A stretch of DNA of 64,000 nt, from positions 543,204 through 607,203 of the forward strand of contig JH720343.1 of assembly GCA_000231825.2 (NCBI GenBank). Reading direction: 5' to 3'. The notes under the pieces were generated by a model. It was given only the letters and a program-made list of their open reading frames with translations. It ran no database searches and was not told the origin of the DNA. Positions 24,901 to 36,064 of this stretch are shown here, one piece after another (positions within the stretch are counted from its first letter, which is position 1; each line of letters begins with the position of its first letter). The position numbers were made by a program, and so were the translations under genes. The stretch is from Tetrahymena elliotti 4EA (lineage: Eukaryota > Ciliophora > Oligohymenophorea > Hymenostomatida > Tetrahymenidae).

Positions 24901-27900
24901 GCAAAAAGATATTAAATCTTAGAATAATAATATGGGTGTTTCATAAAGCGTGTATGACAATACCTAAAAAGACAACATTCCAACATTATCCAACGTTAAG
25001 AATGAAATAATGACTCCTGTAACTCCTTAAGATTACAATAAATAAAAATCTATGATTGAGAGAAAAAGTACATTTGCTGATTTAGCAAATAGTACTAAAA
25101 GAGGTCTCGTTAAAACTCAGAGTCAGTCTAATTTCCCTAAAAAAATTGCCTAGACTCCATAAGCTATTGAAGAAAGTATTCCTATAAACATAACAGCATC
25201 AAATAATGGATAGTTTTTAAATAACAATACTTAAGAAAAGTAAGATATGAATTATTATGTCTTAATAAGTGGTGATAGTTTAAATACAATTAGAAATAAT
25301 CTTTATCTCTGGGACCATTTTTGCTTAATTGCATTCTTTGCAAGTGGAGTAGTTGGATATGAAATTACTGATGAATAAAAGTGTATATTAGGGTAAATTA
25401 TTACCACACGTTTTCATAAGTCTGCATCAAATGTTGTTAATATTGTATCAAGCTTAAATGATATGGAAAGTTTAAATTTTGAGTAAGTGAGTGTCTTCTT
25501 AAAAAGTTAAAGCGACACAACTCCTGATAATTAAAATAAAATAATTAGTTAGCATGTAGACATAAATGCAAAAGATTCATAATCATTTTTAAATGTTTTA
25601 ACTAAAGAAAGCAGGTTTTAATCTGAAATTGTTGAAGAGACTATTTATCTAGCTACCCATAGGTCATACTTATTATCTCTAGCTATTATAGTATGGAATA
25701 TTTATACTTGTGCTTGTAACTTTCCTCTCTTTACCCCTTACCAGACTATAATTTTCCATGGAGTCTAATATACTCTTACCTTTTTATATTACATGATAAG
25801 GAAAAAAAAGAAATTTTGTAAGGATAATTAAAATACGAGCAAAGGTAGTGGAGAACTATATGATCAATTCATGCATCTAAAAAATCAGTATAGCAGATAA
25901 TAACTACCTATCCTTAATTTGAAGGTTATAATATCCTCGATAATTGATATAATATTCATTTACATATATTTTACCTCTCTTTACAACTTTTAGGATGGCA
26001 TGGAAACAGATATTGAAACTTAAAGATGTGTTTTATAATGGGGAATAAGTATAGCAGCTTTTTGTAGAGTTTTTGATCTTCATTTTATCAAGTTTGATTA
26101 TTTCTCTCTAGGTTACGTTATTTTTTTTTGTGTAATTTTGCTACTTTAAACGCTAATCCATTCAGGAGGAGATGTAGGAAAGGTTCTTTTTTTCCATACT
26201 TTCGAAAATGGATATATTGCTAACTTTATCTTATTTTTTTTCTTTTGCATCTTCAAAAATGTAATTGAAGGTAATTATATAAGGTCAGCTCCTCGAGCTA
26301 TAGTTGGTTTTGGCAAATATATTGTAGAACTAAAAGAGAAAGAAAAAAATAAAAAAAAGAAGAAGAATAGCATAATCGAAATTAAATCTGTTTAGATGTC
26401 TAATAAAACCAGTAAAAAGTAACTTTCTGATAATGCAGATATAGATAACAAGATTCAAGAATAACCTATTAATAAACCAGAATAAATAAGTCCTTAATAA
26501 AAAGAAAACAAAAGCATCTACATGGGCCATAATAATCTCAACAACATTCAAAAAAGCGAATTTACTAGTTCAAATTCTATTAATAACACCACCCCTCCTA
26601 TATCTTTGTACGATTTGAAGAAGCTACCCCAAAAAATAAATCCTGCTCAAATAATAAGATCTATATTTAAGGATAGAGAGATGGACATAATTCTATCTTA
26701 GATGCTGATGTAAGAAGAAATCAACATTACCTCGACCTAAATGCAAAAGTTTACATTAACATTCTAATACAGAGAAATAGAAAAGCTCTTTATAAAAGGA
26801 TGGGAACTGCTTATACCTAACTCTAATCGTATATTTTATGTGATCAATTTTATTGCATTTGATATAGCTTATGATGTTCTAGTCCTCAGTAAAGTCACTA
26901 ACGAGTTCTCCTCAGCTGATGGTGGGTATATCATCACATATGCAATTACTGCTTCTACTATATTTATCTTTACAGCTCTGTCTTTAACAAAATACTACTA
27001 GAAAAAAAACATCCTAATTTTCTCATCAACAGTAAATTTTTTTTCAATTTTAATTTCTTATTATTTTCTAAATCAAAATTTTAAATACAAATAACAATAA
27101 AAATAAAAAGATAAATTTTGAAAAATAAATTTAAATAAAAAAAGTTGGTCATTGTCAGGTCTATAAAATTTATAATGTTGAGTACTTTTAAGTAAATTAT
27201 CATATATCCTACTGAAATGATAATGCATACAGCTGTTGCATCTTCATGCTTAAGATTTTCACATATTAATGTTCTAATACAAGGAATAATTCTATTTTTC
27301 TCATTCATTGTTATGTAAAATTTGTTTGAATTAAAAATTATGTTCTGAATAAAATTATTTAACATTTAAATAGGACAGAAACAAACATAAAGAAGTGGAA
27401 TTTAGATAGGTTTTTAGATGAAATAGGATACATGTATGATGGAAGTGGTGGATATGATGATTCGATTTTTATAGTTAGAATATGCTTTTACATTTCATTT
27501 TTTATCATTCTTACTCAGTTTGTTGCTACCAAATATAATGTAATTTATTTATTTGCATATATTTTTTATTCACATTTACTAATAAAAGATGATTTTGACG
27601 ATAAGAACAAATTATTTATCAGAACACAATCTGTTTAAGGCCACACTTAAAGTAAAGGATATATTATCTATACTATTACCAAAGTTCATCAGAGAGAAAA
27701 TAGAAACTATGAAACAAGGACAATATAGAGTAGCTGAGAAGTAGGATGAAGTTACAATAGTCTTTTGTGATATATGCAATTTTGATGATATTATTTTTAA
27801 TGAAAAAATTAACACTGTGAAAATTCTTGATAAACTCTATCGTTAATTTGATTTGGCTTGCTAGCAAAATGGTCTTCAAAAAATAGAAACAGTAAAAATT

Positions 27901-30758
27901 TCTTTTGATACATATTATAAAATTGAATTTTTAATTAATTTTTAAAAGGTTGGAAAAACATATTTAGCAGCTGCAGGTATAACTGATGTAGAAAAATTGT
28001 TGAAAGCTGAAGGAAGACTTTAAGATGTATCACCAGCTAAAAGAGCATTATAGTTTGCCTTTGATTTATAAAGGATTGTCAAAAGCAAGCAATTGTATCT
28101 TGCATCTAATAAAAAAATAATAATCAAAGTTGGAATACATCTAGGCCCTGCTATATCAGGTGTTATTGGCTATCATAAACCATAATTTTCTTTAATTGGT
28201 GATACAGTTAATACAACTAGTAGAGTTTGTTCAACAGGTCTCTCTGATCATATAATTATATCTAAAGAGGTTTATGATAAAGTATCTTCTCTAAATTAAT
28301 ACAAATTCTAGCAAAGAGATGTTGAAGCAAAAGGCAAAGGTATCATGATTACATATTAAGTTTTTGATAAAAGACACATAAGAAATAATCCAGTCAAAAA
28401 ACAAACTTTAAGTGAAATTTTTTTATATTATTTTCTATATATTAAAATAAATAATGTATTAGACTTTTTAGATGACACAGCTATCTCAAATAACTAAAAC
28501 ACTAATCCTACACTGACTTCAAACTAATCATCTGCATTTTAGCTAGGCTCTGGTATCCATAACTTCTTATCTAGTCATAACTAAATCCATTAGTAGAGCC
28601 TAGATAATAGCACTGATAAAAATACATAAGATCAAAGTAACTAACTAAAAAAGAATAATAGCAATAAATTTATTCCGCTAAAATCAATTCCAGAAAGTCC
28701 TCATTCATAAATATCTTAAATTTAAATTAAAGATTAGAAATTTACTCGAAATAATGGAGATGAAACAAATAGCTCAATATAGCAAAACTTAACTCAGCCT
28801 CTCTCTGATTAAGTAATATCTAGATAAACTCCTTCTAATATTAGTTAAAGATTTAAAAATACTTCTTTTGGAGGTGCTGTAGAAGATCTTAATTCAATGC
28901 CAAAAGCTGGATCAAATCAAGAAATAGGCAAAAGAAGAATGCTTAAAAAATCTAGCTCAATGACTTTAGTGAATTTGAAGCCTCGCTTCAAAAATGACTA
29001 GCTAGAGAATAATCAAATTAAATTTTTTGGCAACAAAGAAGAAAATATTGATGAGTAATCTTCCCCTCTTGCTCCAAGTAGAAATGAATTTATCAGATAA
29101 ATTGAAAAAGATCTTCTACAAAGAATTGAATTAGAGCCTCTCCAAGTTTAAATGAAGGAATTGACTTTACCCTTAGATAAAATAAAAATGCATATAAATC
29201 ACTAAGACCATGGAGGAGATAAAAGTCTTATGAGTTCTAGAGATGAAATAGGAAATTCACATTCTTCTCACTTAAGGTTAGGAATATGTTCTACAGATAG
29301 CAAGTCTACAGCAGAATAAAAATAACTGCATACAGAGTTTCTCAAGTAAATAATGAAGCAATAGATACCAACAATAATTGCTTGGATGTTTATTTTCTTT
29401 ATTTACTACATAATTAAATGTGCCACACTCATTTATTTTATCAACAATAAAGGGTAAACATCCTTTTCTGAACATATATAACTAGATCTTACAATATTCT
29501 TGGTTATATTACCTATCATATACTTACCTCTTGCTTGTACTTTTAGAAGACTGATTAACTATTTATCTTGGAAAAATATGCGAATTTTCATATACTTTAT
29601 ATTTTTTTTAACTCTTACTATTTAGTTCATCCAAAACACCTATCTAGATAGTTTTCTTGATGAAGTATCTGATTACAATTTAAATTTAAGCTAAACCAAC
29701 AAAGAGAATACAATATCTGCAGTGACTGCAGTCATCCTTCCTAGCACAATAATATATGTTATGGAACTAGAATTCGTTTTTGTGTTTTTCACCACATTCA
29801 AATCTCTTTACTTTTTAGAAAAAGCAGCAGCTTTGGTCATTTAACTTACAACTTGCTTCTTCTTTTTGATTTTTAACAGTAAATTTGATGTTTTAATCAT
29901 GTTTTTTGCTGCCTTGGTAGGTATTATTCATCTAAGAATTTAATATAATCACATGTAAAACGAAGTACGTAATTTTAACAATTTAAAGACACTTGAGTCT
30001 AAAAAAGATGAGCTAGATTCTCTACTGAAGAATTTGTTACCAGCTCACATTTTAGATTAATTCTTAAATTAAATGAAAAAAGAAATACCTTTAATCTGTG
30101 AAGAGCTTCATGATGTTACTTTATTGTTTGCTGATATTGCTGGTTTCACTAAATATTCAAGTACAACAGATCCTATTGTTGTTGTGAATATGCTTCGTAG
30201 GCTTTTTACAGATTTTGATGACCATTGCTTAAACTAAAATGTCTATAAGCTTTATACAATTGGTGATTGCTATGTTTGCTTTGGTTTAACAAACAAGGCA
30301 GAAAGAAATCCAGCCCAAGAAGCTCATAATGTTGTTAGATTTGCCTTTGATATGATAAGAATAATAGATAATGTCCGTTAATATTCAGACTGTAACTTAC
30401 AAATGAGAATTGGAATTCACACAGTAATTTTTAGTTTTATTTAATATTTCATTATAATATTTTTTTTAATTTATAGGGCAAATTATATGGTGGTATAGTT
30501 GGAACAGAAATTGTAAGATACGATATATATGGTTAAGATGTAATAATAGCAAATAAAATGGAATCTAATGGTTTAAGTGGTCATGTAATGGTTAGTGAAA
30601 CAACCAAAAAATTGCTAGAAGATCATTTCCCAAATGAATTTATATTCGATTTTAAAGAGCAAGTTCATATCAAACAAACAAATAAAGACATTGATGGATT
30701 TTTAATCAGATTTAACTAAAATACGTCTGTTTATTATGAAAACTCTCCAGAAAGCTGA
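18978..30758 (+). CDS. Guanylyl cyclase fused to a P4-ATPase-like module
   Basis: Eleven exons close in phase: 18978-19082, 19226-19304, 19351-19570, 19692-20056, 20768-24604, 24669-27031, 27145-27314, 27374-27539, 27589-27891, 27949-30423, 30477-30758; about 3454 residues. The N-terminal part has P4 (lipid flippase) topology: SPFVRNGVNTK, then GFFTRVQNIF, and an A-domain reading IGDIIFLKRDDYCPADILIL. A very long Asn/Gln/Ser-rich stretch follows (about 21400-24500), then HAD-like GYGQKIWVLTSDS and a membrane block. Two class III cyclase domains sit at about 27640-28380 (C1) and 30050-30730 (C2), split by a second six-helix region (29340-29950). C1 has FCDICNF and KIETVGKTY; C2 has FADIAGF, YTIGDCYVC and YDIYGQDV. 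Expected reaction: GTP to cGMP plus pyrophosphate at a membrane. The architecture is known from ciliates and apicomplexans. The first three splice sites are the least certain, and a 99-nt intron-like piece at 23265-23363 could be coding or spliced. Confidence 0.88.
20057..20767 (+). other. 711-nt intron of the cyclase gene
   Basis: Bounded by GTAAATAG and TTTATAG; splicing joins LLTT to ISKGSSIKG in frame inside the ATPase-like A-domain. It is several times longer than other introns of this gene (46-143 nt). A 68-codon open frame inside (20132-20338) is very hydrophobic and AT-driven, and looks like chance. Confidence 0.75.
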
Positions 30759-31736
30759 AATCAAAAAGTTTTTGTGAAAACATTTTTGGTTTTTTTTAAA
30801 AAATTTTAATTATTTTGAGCATTTTAATTTAACAAAGCATAGAAATCTCTTTTTTTAATATACATTATTAAATTATGTATTCTTATAATTACTTATCTAA
30901 TTTGTTCTTTATCTCTCTCTACTTTGTCTATAAAAAATAATTTCCTTAAATATTAATTAATATTTTTATTTATTTTATCACTTATTCACATTTTAAAATA
31001 TGCTCTTTAATTTCTAAATAAATCTTTAAGTTTAGTGCTTGTGAAATGCTTTTTTTCTGTCTCCAACATGTTTTTTTATCTTGTATTCTAAAATCGTCAG
31101 TTTTTTCCAATGTCTAAATTGATTTTGATGGAAAAAGTTGTTATGTTATCCATTAATTTATTTGACTTATATTATTAAAAGTATGTTTTTTTTTATTTTG
31201 CAAATTAATTGGCCAGAAAAAATACTTTTAATCATCAATAAAAAAATCACTTTCATAAAACATTTTAACTATTGATTTTATTCAAAATTTAATTTTAGAC
31301 AAATCATCTTATAAAAAGCAAATAATTTAAATCTACTTTGATATTAAAAATTATATTTAATTATCTAAATTTTTTGTTTAATAAATATTTTTAAATGGTT
31401 TATTTTAAAATATTTTACAAAAATTTTATCCTAATTTTGAATAATTTAGTCATTTAAGATTTGAATTTTATTAGGTTATTAAGAAAATTGAAAGTTTTCT
31501 TTGCAGGAAAAAAGAAATTATAACTGATAAGAACAATTAGATTGAGACAATTATATATAGATGTAATATGTAGTTAAAAAATATAAAGTTTTGGAATTTA
31601 ATAATCAATCATCTCTCCTAATCATTTATTCCTATCTTATCTGTCAATCTTTTTTGTAAAGCTTTTTTATCTACTGTTGCTCAGCTTGCTCATTTTGATA
31701 TATATATTAGCATTAATTTTTGAATTAGATACTTAA
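30759..31736. other. Intergenic, convergent
   Basis: Spacer between the 3' ends of the cyclase and the LC8 gene. A 23-codon minus-strand frame near 31620-31695 (MSKLSNSRQKSFTKK) is too short to support. Otherwise nothing seen. Confidence 0.65.
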
Positions 31737-32279
31737 TCAACCAGACTTAAAGAGCAAAATTGATTTTCTAGAAGGAAGTAAATCAAAAAATGCTAAAACA
31801 TTTGCATCAAAAGTTAAAGAACATCCAAAATTTTTTCCAATAATACATTACCATTCACCATCACCTAATTAAAGAATAAAGTTTAGTAAAATATGTTTTT
31901 AAATTAAATTAAAAACAATATGTTCTAGTTAATCAGCTAAATAAAAAAAATGTATATTTACCAATTTTAAATTCTGGTTAACTCTTAACAAATTTAACTA
32001 AATTCAAAGCAATATCCTTTTCAAGTCCCTAGGGATTTTCTTTAATTAATGTGTCTGCCTCTGTTAAAATAAATTTTTCATCATTAATACAATTAATTGT
32101 TACATAAAATGGAGTAATTATTTGCTAAATCAAAATGCTTATTATTGGCTAAACCCAAATAAATTCTTACATCTTATAACTTTTTTTAATAAATGTTAAG
32201 CCATATCGTTGAATCTAATTATATGAGCAGGTAAGGGTTCTTCAACAACTCTTCCTTCATCAGAATCTGAGTCACTCAT
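31737..32279 (-). CDS. Dynein light chain, LC8 type (divergent)
   Basis: Three exons (32171-32279, 31962-32060, 31737-31864) give 111 residues with phases 1 and 1 closing; introns are 110 and 97 nt. The C-terminal half matches LC8: GLEKDIALNLVKFVKS, then GEWQCIIGKNFG and the terminal ILLFKSG, the most conserved tail of the family. Compared with about 89 residues for canonical LC8, it has an acidic N-terminal extension (MSDSDSDEGRVVEE) and a changed beta-strand segment (CSLTFDANVLAFFD in place of the YVTHET region), with two extra residues. LC8 is a dimeric hub that binds short linear motifs, in dynein intermediate chains among others. Changes in the strand that lines the peptide groove suggest an altered partner range. 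It acts in cytoplasm or cilia. Confidence 0.88.
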
Positions 32280-33343
32280 CTCTTTTATGTATGCACTATT
32301 TTACTTTTAATTTCAAAACTGTTTTTAATTAATTATTTGATAATAAAAAATAAAAGTCAATAATTTGATGCTTGCTTTATGACAAAAAACAACATATTGA
32401 ATTAAGATATTAAATATCATAATAATTTAATCAGTTTCTAAAACTAATCATTCAATATTTTATTTTTAAATATTAAATAATAAATACAAAATCTCACATT
32501 TTTAAATGTTTTTCATCAATAATTAATAATTATTTGATTTAAAAAAAATTATTTTAGTTTAGTAAACTTTCAATATCAATAAAAGAAATCTAAATTTGAA
32601 TTAAAAGTATAAATCTTATTAACTTAAAATTTTTCAATTTTAATTATGGGAGGTTGTATCATATTTAAATCTTTTGCCTAAAATTGAAGTATTGATTACC
32701 GCCATTACTGTTTTTACACTAGTTTTAGGATTTTCTAAGAGTTTTTAATTGAATTTTTTTATTAAATCAAGAAAGATGGTTTTATTAATTCATTAAATAT
32801 TTCTGTATTTAAAGAGGAAATCATTAAAATTATAGCAATCAGCATATTTTTTCTTAATATAAATAAATTTAAAATATTCTAATTTTCCCTTTTTTTAATT
32901 ATTTTTATTCTAAATTATATTTTAAATAATAATTTGAACAATCTTTTGAGTTTTACAAAATATTATGTCATTTTAATCATCTTAACATTTTTATTTTTTG
33001 ATCTTTGACTCATTAAAATAACAAAATAATTTCTGATTAAATTAAAAAAACACATTATCTTAAAACATCTCTTTTTTAAATATTTACAATCAAAAACTAT
33101 TTTTTAAAATAATTAATAAAACTTAATCTTGAGAATTAAAATTTTTTTTAAGTCAAAAAAGTATCTTTTCAATAAAGTAACATAACATAAATAATGGATT
33201 TTACAAATCTTAATATTTAAAAATAAAAACTTAAGTCTTAATTATTAGTAAATCAATAAAACCAATTTGTTCTGAATTTGAACTACCTGTCCAAGTTAAT
33301 TAAATTAAAATGATATTTTAAACTGCTAAATTTAATGCAGGGA
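32280..33343. other. Intergenic, about 1 kb
   Basis: Between the LC8 start and the 3' end of the otubain-like gene. AT-rich; no feature recognised. Confidence 0.65.
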
Positions 33344-34921
33344 TCACAGTCTACTTCTTATTGTTTAAACTAATTTTTATAACAATAGTTAACCTTATTG
33401 AGTTAATAAAAATCCGATCCCTAATGGAATAAAAATTAATACATTTGAAAAAATTGACCAGCTAAATTTATTACTTTTGTAATCACGTTGCTCTTTTTAA
33501 GGATCATTTTTGCCACCATTATTTTATTTAATTTCATCTAATGAAGAATCTTATTATTATAAGATCTCTACTAAACCTTTTTCATGTTTTTTATCTAAAA
33601 GTGGTTACTAATCATTCTAATTAAATATCTCATCTATTTATTGATCTATTATTTGGAGATTTTTATTCTTTATATTTTCTTCTTATTTTTCTTCATTTCC
33701 TTCTTATTTTTCTTCTTTTTCTTCCTTTTCTTCTTCTTTTATGGCTTATTAGATTTCTAACAACTCAGAACTATTTATTTATTCTTCTTGCTGTTCTTAT
33801 TCATCAATTTATTTATCTTCAGGCCAGATAAATTTTTCATTATTTTTTTCATAAAATTCCTTTTCAAACAAACAGTTGTAGTGTCCTTATGTAAAAATAA
33901 CTGATGCAATTTCAGATTTTTCGTTATCTTGGTTTGAGTAATCATATAAATCTGTAAATATTGTTTCACTGTTAATCCTATACAAATTTTAAACTTTCAA
34001 ATCTACTTAGAAAGCTTTAGCTGCTATAGGTATGATAACATCTTCTGCTTCTTATCCATATTATAAAAGGTATTTAGGTGAAGTAATTTATGACTCCTCT
34101 GCGATAAAAAAACAATAATGAGGGTCTTTTAAAAGATAATTAAATTTATTTAATATGATATTTCTGCAAATAACTACTGTAGATGCATCTACAAAAGGTT
34201 ATTTATTATATTCTTTTTCAATTTCTTTAAGATCATACTTCTTTTATTGCCCTAAAATTTTGATGCATCCTATGAATTAACTTAACCAGAAAAATAGAAA
34301 ATATAATTTAAATTCTAAAGTTAAATCATTTTAGCTTTGATCGATATTATCTAGCTTATACTTCATGCAGTCTATTTTCAGAACTTCTTAGAAAATATTT
34401 AATGCTCTACTAATATTTTGTTGTATGATAATCTTAAACATATAATTTATCATGATTGACCTGTAAAAGCAGTTTCCATCACCTCTAATTAATACCTAGA
34501 AAGGAAATTGTTTATCACATTCATTATATGCATGTTAAAGCTGTGGACTACTGATGTTAGATTTAGCATATTGACTAAGTCTTCCAAAACATTACAAGGA
34601 GTTATGCTTAAAGTCAAAATGCTTTATTGTATTTTCTAATTTAATTTAATCTAAATTTTTAGACATCTTATCTATAAATTCCATTATTGGTAGAATTTAG
34701 TCTTTGGTTTACTCAGCTTAAAATATTTCTAACACCTCTTTCAAACTTAAAACCATTTAATTAAGGTTTAGTTTCTCGTTTATATTCAGTATATTTATAT
34801 TGTTGTTCTATTCACTTGCTATCTAATTTTGGTTTTAGTTTGCTTCATATATTTTCTTCTCTTCCTACTATTATGAATTTGAGCCAATCAATCCCTAATT
34901 ATCTTCTTTATTATTATCCAT
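33344..34921 (-). CDS. Otubain-like OTU cysteine protease with C-terminal membrane segment
   Basis: An intronless frame of 525 residues. The OTU catalytic core is clear: VLIRGDGNCFYRS holds the Asp and nucleophile Cys151, and TQGHYNC carries His347, with a helical region between as in otubains (peptidase family C65). These enzymes remove ubiquitin from proteins. A Gln/Asn-rich N-terminus (residues 1-55) precedes the core. After it comes a Glu/Gln/Lys-rich low-complexity stretch (about 370-415), and then a single hydrophobic helix near the end (SIFSNVLIFIPLGIGFLL) followed by a short basic tail (KLVQTIRSRL). That end looks like a tail anchor, so the enzyme may be held on the ER or mitochondrial outer membrane with its catalytic domain in the cytosol. 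Anchoring is inference; the catalytic assignment is firm. Confidence 0.87.
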
Positions 34922-36064
34922 AATTCAAACAGTTATTTCACTAGTATATTAATCAGATTTCAGTTAAATTTATTTTTTTAAATATCACCTTAAATGTCTA
35001 TGGTTTTTACGCTTCAAGGATATCCTATTTGATTTTTTTTAGTTTTTAAGGATTTATAAAAATATTAGTTAATTATCTTTTAATCAAAATAAAATCATGA
35101 TATTTTTTGTTAAAAAAACCTTTGGTTTGGCTGTTAGAATATTTAATTTTTAAAATTCTTTTATTTTTGTAATTAAATAAATTGTTTAATAAAAATCAAT
35201 AATTATTACCATTTTTTATCACTTTTTTTTGATAATATTAGGATAAACTCTTTAACTAAAAATAAAGTTATAAATATTTAATTATTTTTTAAGAACTGGT
35301 GAATAAAATACTTTTGTAATTACATTTCATTCAAGATTTCAATTTGTAATTATTTATTTATTATTATAATAATAATATTAAGAAGAATTATTTTATGAGA
35401 TTTTGAAAAAGTAATAAAGATAAAATTATCTATTGATTATTAAATAAAATCTTAATATTTTTTGTTGTGTACAAAAAACTAATATTTATCTAATCAATTT
35501 TTTTATACAAAAAAGATAATGAAATTCTAGAAAAATTACAATTTGAAAAATTTATTATTGATTTGTTATCATTTTGCTAAAGAGGCAGTTTAAATTCTTT
35601 CTGAAATAATGCTTCTTAAATCATAAAAGATGCATAATTGATAATTTTGATTATTTTAATTAATAAAAATGAAAAAATTTCTTGTATTATTTAATGTAAA
35701 AATACTTGGTAACATTTAACTTTCTTCAATAAATTCAATTCAGAATAATTTTAATTAGTGAAAAGCATTTGTTTTTGTAGATTTATAAAAATGATAAAAT
35801 AGATGTTTAAAATAGAAATTAAATTTGTTATATATGTTATATACTTTTAATTAATTTAGTAAAAATTCCATAAATTAATTCTGGATTAATATTTTTTATT
35901 TGTGAACATCAGACTCATCTGATGAAATCTCTTGCATTGCATGTAGATAATAATTCATATTTCATAGATCATAAATTTTAGTTATAGTTATCCAGTTAAA
36001 TAAACAAAAAAACTATTAGAAAACTTGTAAAGTAAAAAAAAACTAAAGGTATTAATATTAATAG
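34922..36064. other. Divergent intergenic region, about 1.1 kb
   Basis: Separates the starts of the otubain-like gene (-) and the DCX kinase gene (+), so it should hold both promoters. AT-rich; no motif I can support. Confidence 0.65.

Noticed and set aside
31620..31695. 23-codon minus-strand frame (MSKLSNSRQKSFTKK...)
   Set aside because: Too short, no homologue recognised, and no splice continuation that I could support.
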